Positions 11,686 through 22,547 of a stretch of 64,000 bases of DNA are shown here, one piece after another (within the stretch, counting starts at the first letter, position 1; each line of letters starts with the position of its first letter). A program made the position numbers and the translations under genes. The stretch comes from Ehrlichia sp052043515 (GTDB lineage Bacteria > Pseudomonadota > Alphaproteobacteria > Rickettsiales > Anaplasmataceae): contig JBQEQX010000001.1 in NCBI GenBank assembly GCA_052043515.1, positions 496,001 through 560,000 on the forward strand, read 5' to 3'. A model generated the notes under the pieces. It searched no databases. It had not been told where the DNA came from and worked only from the letters and a program-made list of their open reading frames with translations.

Positions 11686-12510
11686 GTGCTATACAAAAAC
11701 AAAGCTTCTAAAGCTCTATTTGACAATGAAGTAAGTATAGAATACGGAGACACTAGTGTAACGCTAACTACTGACACAAACTTTAAGTTCAATGACCTTA
11801 GTAAAGTGATTACACACATGTTACAACATGACTTTAAAGTCAGTACACATGTTATCGCTCAATCCTTAGAACAAGGATGCGATATTTTAAAAACCGATAA
11901 TTTAGTCATTTGCAGATTCAACAATAGGCCATTATATAACATTAACATTAGCACACGCAACAACACGATAACAATGCAACCAATATCAATAAAATACCTT
12001 GATTTATGTTCAGAAGACAGCATTAAATTAATTAATTTATTAAAAATGAACACCGACACTAGTGATGTTACAACAGATAGTAAACAAAACATCATAGTAG
12101 TATCTATCAGTACTACGATATACAATACAATAAGGTCGCTTGTTACTGTATTAATAAAAACACAAATTATAGAAGAAAGTAACCAGGAAGCTATCTTACA
12201 ACAACTAATTAGGCTTGCTTTTCACGATTTCACGTATAACGAACTACAAATCGTAAAAAATATAACCCAATATCCAAATGATCACCCACTAAGTAAATAT
12301 AAAAACATAGCAAAAAATGTAGAAAACATCTTCTCACATTTGGCAAACAATCAATTACTAGATTCCAATTGCGCTAGATTACTACAAGATGCAATAAATA
12401 ACACCGGAGAATTTTCCACAGCACCGCACATTATAATGCGTAGCTTTAGTAAGTTAAACAAGAACTTTCATGAACAAATTAAAAGCATAATCAATCAAAC
12501 AGAACATTAA
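11686..12510 (+). CDS. Conserved-looking unknown protein, 274 aa
   Basis: I do not recognise this protein. It is soluble, with no signal peptide or membrane helix. The N-terminal part is threonine-rich and beta-like (VSIEYGDTSVTLTTDTNF) and the C-terminal 130 residues look helical and charged. The start is a GTG at 11686; the frame is open a further 54 bp upstream with no ATG, so the true start is uncertain and an upstream indel could hide it. It stands alone between long spacers. Its length and lack of stops in 30% GC DNA make it a real gene; no function is proposed. Confidence 0.65.
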   Translation: MLYKNKASKALFDNEVSIEYGDTSVTLTTDTNFKFNDLSKVITHMLQHDFKVSTHVIAQSLEQGCDILKTDNLVICRFNNRPLYNINISTRNNTITMQPISIKYLDLCSEDSIKLINLLKMNTDTSDVTTDSKQNIIVVSISTTIYNTIRSLVTVLIKTQIIEESNQEAILQQLIRLAFHDFTYNELQIVKNITQYPNDHPLSKYKNIAKNVENIFSHLANNQLLDSNCARLLQDAINNTGEFSTAPHIIMRSFSKLNKNFHEQIKSIINQTEH

Positions 12511-12941
12511 TCCAATTCAAGGGAAGTTTACCGAATAATAGATCACTAAAAAAAATGGCCTTAAAGTATTTCTTTATAGGATCTATTGAGCAAATGTCAC
12601 TAAGTCTGATACATAATACATTTTCCCCGAGATAGAAAACATTTTAACACTAAAAACCTGTTATTTCTTTATTGTTGCATACTATACCACAAACTGTTTT
12701 TACCAACAAATTTATCGAAACTTCATTCTTTACATGTTTTGTCATCAACCATATATAAATGTCACTTACATCATTTCTTATGAGATAGAAACAAACGCTA
12801 TCATTTTTTTACTGGGCTACTGATTGTAAATACGATATTAGAAAAATATTTTCAACAACAAGTTACTCAGCTATACATACGAGGTAACGACTTGTACAAA
12901 AGTATAGATGCTCAAGCAATAATAAGTCACTTTACTTTTTT
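12511..12941. other. Spacer (431 bp) between convergent unknown genes
   Basis: No gene, tRNA or repeat seen. Confidence 0.5.
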
Positions 12942-14559
12942 TCATAATTTGCTCATGTCATAGATCTCGGGAGAAGTTTCTTCCTTGGCAACTTCTAAAT
13001 CTGTCATGCTAGCACTTGGTAACGCACAACGAGTAACATCATAACTTCCTGATTCTGTCACGATACTAGTATCACTCACATTATCCAAAGCACTATCCCC
13101 TTCTATATCTCCTAGAACATCTCGCAAGTCACCAAATACTCCTGCTTTATATGAGTTAAAAACAGCAATTCTTACCTCATCAGAACACTGAAACTCATAA
13201 TCCCCGAGTTTGATATATTCAACTTTACACAACTCCTTAACATAATCTTTCATGGATGTATAAGAAGTTATACTAATACCTCCTAATTTTGATACTAATT
13301 CCCTATCACGCTTATAATAGCGATTACATAGCAACGCAATAGTTAACATAACCCCAGTTATTACTACTAGTACACTAGATATTATCAATTCAAAACTAAA
13401 ATCAGTTGACTGTGTTAATAATATCGCACTATTATACAACAACAAAGTGCCCGCTAACACTACACAAACTGCTGCACAAACCCTCGCAGCTGCACTTTTC
13501 AGCGATATTAAGTACAACCCCTCCAGGAGGATTATAAAATATGATAACATAGAACAATATAGTGCTGCTTTACTAGCTTTAAGAAAATGACATGCCAAAG
13601 CGGACATTTTTGCAAGACATACAAATATTAAGAGCGAAAAAGTAGTGACCCTTAACATTAACTGCCTTTTCTCTAGTCGGCTACTACTCTCTATAAGCAA
13701 CAAATTATCCTTAATGCCTACTTTTTTCCCTAAATCAGTGGCCTGATATACATCACCTTCACCAAGATCCAGGAGTCCCCTTTTTTTGAGCCTCCTGCTT
13801 CAGCTTTAATAAAATATATTCCCTTTTTTTAGCAGGGAAACCATTTAAAATCCCATAAATACTATGTGATTTCTTATATTGCCTATATTGCCATGGGAGT
13901 AAATTAGCATCATATGCTTCCTCACGAAGTTGTAGGTCTCCCAAATAACACATCAATATAATAGGAGGAACAATAGGAATAGCAAGGGAAAGTACACTAA
14001 AACAACACCTTAATATCTTCTCACCAAGAGTCAATAAAGACCACCTCTCACAATAAAATATCGCATCATATACACTTTGCATTAGTGGTTTACTACTTGG
14101 ATCATATTCCACTATTTCAAAGGTACTATCTTCACTATTTAATATTCCGATAAAATTCTTTTCACTATCTAAAATAATGTTATACAAATCAGCTGTTTCA
14201 TATTGACCATCCGAAGAAATGATAAACACGCAACCAGAGCTATTGTATTTTTGATCTTTCTTATAAGCATACACATTATTAGGCCCAAGATCATAAGGTG
14301 AATATATTACCGGTGATAATCCCAATGAACGCACAAATTTTATAATTTCTTTGATACCACTTTTACCACGAGAATCATGTATTAATACTTTCTTAAGAAA
14401 CCTATTTTGTATACCGCCATCTTCGTGCCTCACGATATGAAAAGCCGGTGTAACATTTTTGATTAACTTTCCTAAACGAAAAACTCCACAATTTGGAATA
14501 TAGAACACAACACGCCTTGTTCTAAAAGTGAAATTTTCGTATATATCATCACCCTGCAT
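12942..14559 (-). CDS. Unknown membrane protein, about 538 aa when one +1 frameshift is repaired
   Basis: Two minus-strand frames (14559 to 13759, and 13703 to 12942) look like separate proteins, but the second is open upstream right through the first one's end. Removing one base at the run 13777-13787 (four C then seven T on the plus strand) fuses them: KQEAQKKG continues as LLDLGEGDVYQATDLG. The joined protein has a soluble N-terminal half, a hydrophobic pair near residue 190 (FSVLSLAIPIVPPIILMCYLGDL), then about four transmembrane segments and an acidic serine-rich C-terminal tail. I do not recognise the family. It may be specific to Ehrlichia. Confidence 0.7.
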
Positions 14560-14854
14560 ATATTTTTAAAAACAACTACCTAATCATAAAGATATAGCAC
14601 AATATCTATTAATATACTAACTATCTAAGCTTAGAAATTAAAAACCCTACTATAATCAAGAACAAATAAACCCTTCTTGTCCATCACTTGGATGTTAAAT
14701 ATATCTCTTTTTGCACTCAATTAGCTGAATAACCATATAAAGAACACAACAAGCACTATCCAACAAACTATTTACTGCTATTTCACATAAGTTTCCAAAA
14801 ATAGCCACTCCATTATAACGGTATAATACCTATCAATATGTTAATTACTTAAGC

Positions 14855-15022
14855 TCAAAAAGTAAAAATTTTACTACAATAAGGGCAAGTAACCTCTTTT
14901 CCCATTTTGACTGTTAAATATATTTTCGGATGTTCTATGTAATCAGCATTATCTCCTTCACCATTACAAGAAACTATCTTTACCTTTTCTTCTATACCAG
15001 CTTTTTTATCAGAATCAGACAT
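14855..15022 (-). CDS. Small CHCC-type zinc-finger protein, 55 aa
   Basis: A very short protein starting at the ATG at 15022 (MSDSDKKAGIEEKVKIVSCNG). It carries the pattern C...G...HP...CPYC: a cysteine in VSCNG, a histidine in EHPKIYL and a CPYC pair in VTCPYCSKIF. This matches the zf-CHCC family related to the C-terminal domain of the complex I accessory subunit NDUFS6, common as a stand-alone protein in alphaproteobacteria. The likely role is zinc binding, perhaps in respiratory-complex assembly. It lies 38 bp downstream of secD on the same strand. The frame is open upstream to 15064, but that part overlaps secD. Confidence 0.78.
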   Translation of the reverse strand: MSDSDKKAGIEEKVKIVSCNGEGDNADYIEHPKIYLTVKMGKEVTCPYCSKIFTF

Positions 15023-15060
15023 AAGTTTAACTTCTAAGAAAATTAATTTTACCACAAGCT

Positions 15061-16580
15061 TCACATGTTTAACGTTTTTAAACTAAACAATCTGATGTAT
15101 AAATCTATTAGCATCTTTGTTAAAGTAATTGCAGAAAACATAGAACATAAAATACCTATGGATAACGTAACAGCAAAACCACTAACCGGACCACTACCTA
15201 TCACAAACATAATAGCAGCAACAATCAATGTAGTAATATTAGAATCAAATATTGTTGACATAGCATTTTTAAAGCCAGATTCCACAGCCCACTTTAATTT
15301 TTTTGTTAAACTAAACTCTTCCCTAATACGTTCAAAAATCAGAACGTTGGCATCAACAGACATCCCTACCGTTAAAGTAATTCCAGCAAGCCCAGGTAAT
15401 GTGAGTGTAGCTTGAAGCAACGTAAGAGCAGCAATAATAAAAACAATATTGAACACTAATCCAATTACAGCAAATACGCCAAATATACCATAAGACAGCA
15501 CTATAAAGACAGATACTGCTATTACTGATATTATCATAGCTAGCCTACCTTGCTTGACGTATTCAGCACCCAAACTAGAACCAATAGTTTTTTCTTCAAT
15601 CACCTTCAAAGGCACGGGTAAAGCTCCAGATTTCAACAATATCGACAACTCTTTTTGCAGTTTCAACAGTAAAATTACCACTAATTTCACCACTCCCAGT
15701 TAAAATAGGTTCACGTATTATAGGAGCAGTAAGTACTACTCCATCTAACACTATAACAAAAGGTTTATTAAAATTCTCTTTCGTAATCTTTGCAAATTTT
15801 TTAGCTGCAGCATTATTGAGCTTAAAGTGTACAATCACATTACCAAGACTGTTTATTCCAGATGAAACATCTACTAAAGAATCTCCACTAATCTCAACCT
15901 TTTTTAATACAGGATATGTATTTCCATGATTATCTTTAAGTAAAACCGTAGTAAGAGGGTTAATAGATGACAACTGAGTCACATGCTCTAACAAATGAAA
16001 TGTCAACTTTGCTGTTTTTCCTAACAATGTTTTTATTTGATTAGTATCATGTACCCCTGGAATTTGTAAAGATATCCTATCCTTACCATGACTATTTATG
16101 ACAATCTCCTTAGTTCCAGATTTATCCAACCTACGTCTTATATTTTTAATAGAGTCAGCTATAACATTTCTCAACAACTCTGCTTTATAGCTATCATAAA
16201 AAAGATATCGTCAAACGGGCTCCTCGCTGGGATATCCTAAGATTTTTATTACCAAACAATTTAACCTGATCAAAATCTTGAATATTCTTTAAAGTTAATA
16301 TTATATTATCCTGTTCTACATCAAGTTGACTATAATCTATTTTTTTATTTGACAAAAAACTATATATCTCGTCATACAAACCATACATCCTTTCCTTCAA
16401 ATACTCTTTGAAATCCGCTGCTAGCAGCAAATAAACTCCCCCTCGTAGATCCAATCCCAGACTAACCTTTTGCTTTGACAATAAGAATCTATTATCAATG
16501 AAATTCGGCAGTACTAAATATATAGCAATAGTACATAACAGTGTCACAATTATGGGTTTTATTTGTAATTTAGAGAGCAT
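15061..16580 (-). CDS. secD: Protein translocase subunit SecD (two +1 frameshifts)
   Basis: SecD, with SecF, uses the proton gradient to pull exported proteins through SecYEG. An N-terminal transmembrane helix is followed by the SecD signature VSLGLDLRGGVYLLL, the periplasmic P1 domain, and after residue 310 the membrane domain with LTLPGLAGITLTVGMSVDAN and IFERIREE, typical of the RND-like SecD/F family. Breaks lie at the 6-A run 16198-16203 (restored SFYDSYKAELLRN) and the 5-T run 15652-15656 (restored ETAKELSILLKSG). The repaired length is about 505 residues. The ATG at 16580 is preferred, with AGGTGA just upstream; a TTG at 16592 is also in frame. secF is not in the window. Confidence 0.92.
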
Positions 16581-16592
16581 ATCACCTACCAA

Positions 16593-17104
16593 ACATGTCA
16601 GGTAATTATATTATAAACAGTTAATACAGAATACTTTACATTACCAAAACTAATCAGCCGAATATAGCATAAACAACTACAATATGAAATGAAATAAATA
16701 AGATAAATACAAACCTATATTCTTGCCATCCAATCAGACTTTTTAATCCAACCACTTTGTGAACCAAGACCCATCATCAAGTCCATCTCTCACAACTACT
16801 TAAATAAAAAAACCACCGCAGTACTTTTTAAGTAATAATCAATATAAAAAACAATAACTTATACAAATACCCACTTTTTAAGTTTGTCACAGTAATCCTA
16901 TTAGATGACTTTTTCTCTATAAAAAAATTATACTTTTCACACTGTTATCAGTAGCATACATATAAATTTATTTTTTATAAACACAACTACGCAGCCGCCC
17001 TGCCACATATAATTATATAACTTATCATTATAACCAAATCGTAGATACCAACTACACATTTACCAACACTCTAAAACTTTAAACTGAGAAACAGTATGGT
17101 CACA
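16593..17104. other. Spacer between secD and the thiF/moeB-like gene (512 bp)
   Basis: No gene, tRNA or clear repeat seen; presumably holds the secD promoter on the minus strand. Confidence 0.5.
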
Positions 17105-17888
17105 CTAAAAACACAATTTACTCTCATAATAGTCATAATCATAGGGATCAACTTTTACATTATCGCCACATATCAAGCACGCTCTATTTTCTTGAAACAT
17201 ATATTTAGTAAAGTCACTAGATTTTAAATCGATCTTCTGTAATCTACCTACTAAATTACATTGAATCCCTAACAAATATTTTATGGCCTCCATAGCCATG
17301 ATATTACCTACCACCCCTACTACCGGCCCTAATACCCCAGCATTTGCACAATTTAAATTCAAACTCATGTACTGACATTCAAAAAAAACACCTTAAACAA
17401 GGTTTACCGTATGAACGTATAGTTAACACTTGTCCGGTAAAACCAATTGCAGCACCGTGTATTAAAGGTTTACCTAAAACAACAGATGCGTCATTGAGAA
17501 ACAATTTTACAGCTAAGCGATCAGTACAATCTACGATGAGATCTACACTTTTAAAAACTTCTTCGAAATTCTTAGGAGTAACAGAAAAATCTAGCGCTTG
17601 TACATTAACATCAGAATTAAGGAAACTCACAAATTCCTGAGCTTTCACTACTTTACTTTGATTAACATCACTCTCTCTATAGATTACTTGCCTATTCAAA
17701 TTTGATAGATGGATTTTATCATCATCACACAACACCATACTACCAACACCACTGGCTGCGAGCACCGGAATGACGACACTCCCCAAACCGCCACATCCAA
17801 CAATCAGTACATTACTTTTCTTTAACTTACCCTGACCCGCTACTCCTATTTCAGAAATAAGAATCTGTTTTTTATAGCGATCAAACAT
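17105..17888 (-). CDS. HesA/MoeB/ThiF family adenylyltransferase (one +1 frameshift)
   Basis: E1-like enzyme that adenylates the C-terminal glycine of a ThiS- or MoaD-like sulfur carrier. The nucleotide-binding motif is VGCGGLGS, followed by the Arg-bearing NLNRQVIY and the conserved DCTDRLAVK. The frame breaks at the 8-A run 17381-17388; the restored reading is CLRCFFECQYMSLN, which leaves a zinc-binding pair CLRC...CLIC intact. The length is about 260 residues. The gene begins 3 bp after the repaired pyrE stop. Thiamine synthesis (ThiF) is more likely than molybdopterin synthesis, because these organisms are not known for molybdoenzymes; this is inference. Confidence 0.85.
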
Positions 17889-17891
17889 TAG

Positions 17892-18492
17892 CTATTCTTG
17901 TAAATACTTACTACTCCCCGGTACTGACACAGGTATACTACGCAAATATTCTGGAACGTCTTCATCTACATAACTTTTTAATATTCAATTCAACTAAACT
18001 AATGACTGGAAAAGGGAGCTTTACATCTCTATTACGTTTAACTAAAGCCGCACCTGCAACAACGGTACCACCGCTACTTTTTACACAACTCACCACTTCC
18101 ATAGAAGTTTTTCCAGTAGTAATCACATCTTCCACAATCAAAACCTTACTTCCCTCCTTAATTTCAAAACCACGACGCAACGTAAATAAACCATTAACAC
18201 GCTCACAGAACACATTATTAATTCCTAGCTGCCTTGCAATTTCATAACCAACAGTAATGGCACCAATCGCTGGAGAAACAATCAAATCTATATTTTGCAA
18301 TACTTTGTTAATTTTTGTTGCAAGCAAAGAACAAAATTTTACTGCAACAATAGGATTTTCGAACAATCTAGCACATTGTATATATGTGTCACTATGTAAC
18401 CCAGATGACAACACAAAATGGCCACTTACTATCACACCAATATTAGTAAACTCATCATATATAGAATCACTATTTAATAAATCTGCTTCCAT
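17892..18492 (-). CDS. pyrE: Orotate phosphoribosyltransferase PyrE (one +1 frameshift near the C-terminus)
   Basis: PyrE transfers phosphoribose from PRPP to orotate in UMP synthesis. The PRPP-binding signature is VLIVEDVITTGKT; SSGLHSDTYIQCARLF and SPAIGAITVGYEIAR are also typical. Read as is, the frame stops at 17962. Removing one base from the 5-T run 17975-17979 extends it as NIKSYVDEDVPEYLRSIPVS to a stop at 17892, about 199 residues and only 3 bp before the next gene. The ATG at 18492 is preferred over an upstream TTG. Confidence 0.92.
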
Positions 18493-18504
18493 AAACAAAA
18501 CACC

Positions 18505-19581
18505 TTAAAAAACTGCCTCCCCAGCTTCAGAAGTGTTATCACTAACCTCTGAGCTCAAACAACTTACATCATTACCACCCACTAATAAACTGCTTCTTAT
18601 CTTTTGTTCTATTTCATCCGCAGTGTTACAATTAGTCTTGAGATAAGACTTCGCATTTTCTTTACCTTGACCAAGACGTACACCATTATACGAATAATAC
18701 GATCCAGCCTTCTCAACAATATTAAGTTTTACACCTATATCTATAATTTCTCCAACCTTTGAAATCCCTTCATTATACATAATGTCAAAATCTACTTGCT
18801 TAAAAGGAGGAGCTACTTTATTTTTGACAACCTTAACCTTAGTTTGATTACCAATAATTACATCTTTATCCTTAATTGCACTAACCTTACGTATATCCAA
18901 CCTTACAGAACTATAAAATTTCAAAGCATTTCCACCAGTAGTGGTTTCAGGGTTACCGTAAACCACACCTATTTTCATACGGATCTGATTAATAAAAATA
19001 AGAAGACAATTAGCTTTTGACACAATAGAAGTTAATTTTCTTAAAGCGTGGCTCAATAACCTGGCTTGTAGGCCCATATGCTGATCACCCATATCCCCTT
19101 CTATCTCAGCTCTCGGAGTTAACGCAGCAACTGAATCCACCACTATCACATCGATTGCACCAGAACACACCAAATACTCAACTATATGTAATGCTTGCTC
19201 TCCTGTATCCGGCTGAGAAACTACTAAATCACCAGTATTCACTCCCAATTTACGGGCATACATTATATCCAGAGCGTGCTCGGCATCAATAAACGCACAG
19301 TTTCCAGCTCTTTTTTGCGATTCGGCAATTACATGTAAAGCGAGCGTTGTTTTTCCGGAACTTTCAGGACCAAAAATTTCAACAATCCTACCTTTAGGAA
19401 ATCCACCAATACCCAACGCAGCATCAAGTGCTATTGATCCTGTTGGAATGCTATCAATTTTTTCAATGGCACCCTGCTTCAACCTCATTATTGCACCGCG
19501 GCCAAAAGCTTTTTCAATCTGATTAATTGCATTGTCTAATGCTTTTTGCCTTTCTTGGTTTAAGTTCTTACTATCAGACAT
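18505..19581 (-). CDS. recA: Recombinase RecA
   Basis: RecA forms filaments on single-stranded DNA for homologous recombination and SOS induction. The gene is intact at 358 residues. Walker A is GPESSGKTTL, Walker B is VIVVDSVAALTP, loop L1/L2 motifs include EIEGDMGDQHMG and the filament signature ALKFYSSVRLDIRK. The C-terminal tail is acidic. The ATG at 19581 is clear. It lies 12 bp upstream of pyrE on the same strand and may be cotranscribed with it. No LexA-like box was recognised upstream. Confidence 0.97.
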   Translation of the reverse strand: MSDSKNLNQERQKALDNAINQIEKAFGRGAIMRLKQGAIEKIDSIPTGSIALDAALGIGGFPKGRIVEIFGPESSGKTTLALHVIAESQKRAGNCAFIDAEHALDIMYARKLGVNTGDLVVSQPDTGEQALHIVEYLVCSGAIDVIVVDSVAALTPRAEIEGDMGDQHMGLQARLLSHALRKLTSIVSKANCLLIFINQIRMKIGVVYGNPETTTGGNALKFYSSVRLDIRKVSAIKDKDVIIGNQTKVKVVKNKVAPPFKQVDFDIMYNEGISKVGEIIDIGVKLNIVEKAGSYYSYNGVRLGQGKENAKSYLKTNCNTADEIEQKIRSSLLVGGNDVSCLSSEVSDNTSEAGEAVF

Positions 19582-20056
19582 AATTAAAACAACAAGTTTT
19601 TACGGAGAAAGCTAAACACTCTTAATATTGATTGTCAAGTCCTAAATCATGATACTGCTTAATTATTGACACACAAAATTAGAAGCCAAAACATGCACTT
19701 CCTACTCTAAAACTATTTAGAATAATCACCAATTAATACATCCATAAAACAGTCAAATTACAATCATGAATAACAAAAACAACAATCAACTTTGTGGCAT
19801 ACAAATGTACAATTGCTCACCATGTATTAATTCACATCTATTACATTAAGGCCGACTAAAAATACAGCCATTTCTGAATATAAAATACCTAATACAAGAC
19901 ATATCCAAAAAAAACCATAATTCTATAAATTTCAAACTTACACTAACTTTTTAGTCTGAATAACCCACACGAAATTTGTTTAAGATTACATAGTTTAAGA
20001 TTACATAGTTTAAGATTACATAGATTGTAGTCATCCTACTTAAAATTAAAGACAAA
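19582..20056. other. Spacer between bioD and recA (475 bp)
   Basis: No gene seen. It contains a triplicated 15-bp repeat (see 19978-20022) close to the bioD stop codon. Confidence 0.5.
19978..20022. repeat. Tandem repeat, 15 bp x 3
   Basis: Three perfect copies of GTTTAAGATTACATA at 19978-19992, 19993-20007 and 20008-20022, followed by a partial copy. It sits 35 bp past the bioD stop codon, in a spacer. Short tandem repeats of variable copy number in spacers are a known feature of Ehrlichia ruminantium genomes. Confidence 0.95.
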
Positions 20057-20731
20057 TCACTTCACTATAAAATCAACTATCTCACTCGAAGTATTTTCCC
20101 ATAAATCGGAGCTACCTTTAGTATAAGGTTGAACATATACTAACTTACCAGTATATCCATAAATAAATTTTATGGTATCATAGACATTTGTAACATTCTC
20201 ACTCTTAACACTGAGTACAACTTTTACATCCATGCTGCCCAACACTTTAAGTGATGTTAACGCATGAGTAATGCTTCCTAGATAAACTCCAATTACCAAA
20301 ATTACTTTGATATTTAAATCTCTCACAAGATCTAAACAAGTTTTATCATCTGTAATAGGCGACATAATGCCACCCACACCTTCTATTAGTAAATAATCAT
20401 ACGATTGATCGATATATCGACAGCAAAATGCTAAGATTTCACTATAATTCAATTCAATATTTTCCAATCTGGCTGCCATATTAGGAGCATAAGGATAACG
20501 TAATCTCCAAGGAGAAATTTTTGTTACGCTATTATCATTATAATCCATATTTAAACTGCGTAGTATTTTGCCTGTATCACTATTTAAGACATCGGAATCG
20601 CACCATCCACTAACTACAGGTTTTATTGCATGTACCATTTGATTACCTTTACTCAGATGCCAACATAATGTCGTTGTAATAAAAGTTTTCCCTATATCAG
20701 TACCACACGATGTAATAAAATAAGCTGACAT
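20057..20731 (-). CDS. bioD: Dethiobiotin synthetase BioD
   Basis: BioD closes the ureido ring of dethiobiotin from 7,8-diaminopelargonate, CO2 and ATP, the penultimate biotin step. The P-loop GTDIGKTF is at the N-terminus, with the conserved lysine region HAIKPVVSG and the second motif LIEGVGGIMSPI. The protein is intact, 224 residues from the ATG at 20731 (an in-frame GTG lies at 20740). Ehrlichia are known to retain biotin synthesis, so the gene is expected. It is divergent from ftsY, sharing an 88-bp promoter region. Confidence 0.95.
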   Translation of the reverse strand: MSAYFITSCGTDIGKTFITTTLCWHLSKGNQMVHAIKPVVSGWCDSDVLNSDTGKILRSLNMDYNDNSVTKISPWRLRYPYAPNMAARLENIELNYSEILAFCCRYIDQSYDYLLIEGVGGIMSPITDDKTCLDLVRDLNIKVILVIGVYLGSITHALTSLKVLGSMDVKVVLSVKSENVTNVYDTIKFIYGYTGKLVYVQPYTKGSSDLWENTSSEIVDFIVK

Positions 20732-20819
20732 TTTGCACACTGAACAATATAATTCAATAAGCTTATGTTTAACTAATGTATACTCAATTTACAACATTTT
20801 AAGTAAGGAAAATTTAATC

Positions 20820-21756
20820 ATGACAAACACAAACAGTAAAGGTTTATTCAATAACATAAAAAAAAGGGTTATTTAAGACTTCATCAAAACTAAGTGATGG
20901 TATTAAAAAAATTTTTTCTAATGGAAAAAAAATTGATCAAGAAGTTTTAGAAGAGCTAAAAGAATTATTAATTACAGCAGATATTGGTTATGAAAATGCG
21001 TCATTCCTTACACGAAAAATTGCAAATATAAAACTTAATTGCATAGATGACAACACAATAAAACAAAAGCTAGCAGAGGAAATAGAGAACATTTTATCAC
21101 AAGTTGGAAAACCTCTATCTATCAATAATAAACCTCATGTAATTATGCTATGTGGAACCAATGGAAACGGAAAAACTACTACAATAGGAAAGTTAGCATA
21201 TAAATTTAAGAATGCTGGAAAAAGTGTACTAGTTGCTGCATGCGATACATTCCGTGCAGCAGCTACTGAACAACTCACAGTATGGTCACAAAGAGTAAAT
21301 TTTCCTATAGTAACAGGTAATCAAGGAGCAGATGCGGCAAGTATAGCATATCAAGCAATGCAACAAGCTTCAAATAATCAAGTAGACGTTTTGCTTATTG
21401 ATACAGCTGGGAGATTACATAACCATAAAAATCTAATGGAAGAGTTGGCAAAAATCAAGAGAATTATAAGTAAACATGACAGCCAAGCACCTCACGATAC
21501 TGTACTAATACTTGATGCAACAACTGGTCAAAATGCCGTTAATCAAGTTGATGCCTTTATACAATTTGTTAACATCACTGGGTTGATTATAACAAAACTG
21601 GATGGTACAGCAAAAGGTGGAATAGTTATAAAAATAGCGCGAAAATATAGTAAACTGCGTATTCATGCAATAGGAATTGGTGAACACGTAGAACAGCTTA
21701 AAGATTTTTCTGCTAAAGAATTTGCTGTCGGATTATTAAATCTAGAAAACATATAA
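20820..21756 (+). CDS. ftsY: Signal recognition particle receptor FtsY (one +1 frameshift near the N-terminus)
   Basis: FtsY is the GTPase receptor that docks SRP-ribosome complexes at the membrane. From the ATG at 20820 the frame stops after 18 codons. Dropping one A from the 8-A run 20858-20865 gives NNIKKGLFKTSSKLSDGIKK and continues to 21756, about 311 residues. The NG domain is complete: G1 CGTNGNGKTTT, CDTFRAAATEQL, G3 DTAGRLHN, G4 TKLDGTAKGG. The N-terminal acidic domain of enterobacterial FtsY is absent, as in other Rickettsiales. Short N-terminal length and DTFRAAA separate it from Ffh. Confidence 0.93.
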
Positions 21757-22547
21757 CCTAAGCGAAGCAGCACAGAAGTACAATAAACTATATATTTTTA
21801 TAGGAGTGGTACTTATAGAATGGACCGAGTCTTCTGCTAAAGGATTGAAATCAAGCCACTGAATATAAAATATACAACGCCACACTCTACCAAGTTAATA
21901 ACGGAAAATTATAATCAGATCACTCTGCCATCTATAACGATCACACAATTATCCATCACAACTCCACTTCTATAATAGTTTCTCGAATACTGTAGCACTA
22001 CGTATCATTGTAGTATAAAATCTTCGATACTTTTTCTACATTGTTTATAAAATATACGTAAAACATCCATTAATATAAATACTTCTAGCATTCATTATCA
22101 TGTATAAGTCAATAAACCATTACAGTAGACATATAAATAGACAGTATAGCTTAAATAAAAATTGTGTTAAACAACAGAGTCTTGAAAACACTAGCATTTT
22201 TTTCAACAAGATATTTAATTCGTACTGCATTCTTACCATAGCTTATTCACATAAAAGCAGATTTCACAAAAGAAATATTATTAACAGCACAGTTCTTACT
22301 TTTTTTAGTAAAATTACTCAATTCATGGTCTTAAAAAAATGCAAATTAACATCAAGATTATCTATTTGTAAGAAATTATAACAACAAGAAATAAAAACAT
22401 TTAACTCCACATCGTTAACTGATACTACCAGTAAATAAATTACAGAACAAATATTGTTAAACAACGAGTGCTAATGTAAGCTTACTTTAAATCGCATGAA
22501 ATAACAACAGCACTTTAGAAACTTCTACAGTAAACGGTCATTTTATA
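21757..22547. other. Spacer between convergent ftsY and icd (791 bp)
   Basis: Holds a 93-codon plus-strand frame (22100-22381) that is basic, asparagine/serine-rich and without motif or ribosome binding site; I treat it as chance. Nothing else was recognised. Confidence 0.5.

Noticed and set aside
21145..21756. A short separate GTPase gene starting at 21145
   Set aside because: The frame continues upstream to about 20866 and, after a one-base repair, to the ATG at 20820; it is the C-terminal two thirds of ftsY.
22100..22381. 93-codon plus-strand frame between ftsY and icd
   Set aside because: Composition is that of random AT-rich DNA (Asn, Ser, Lys, Ile), no ribosome binding site, no motif, lies in a convergent spacer.
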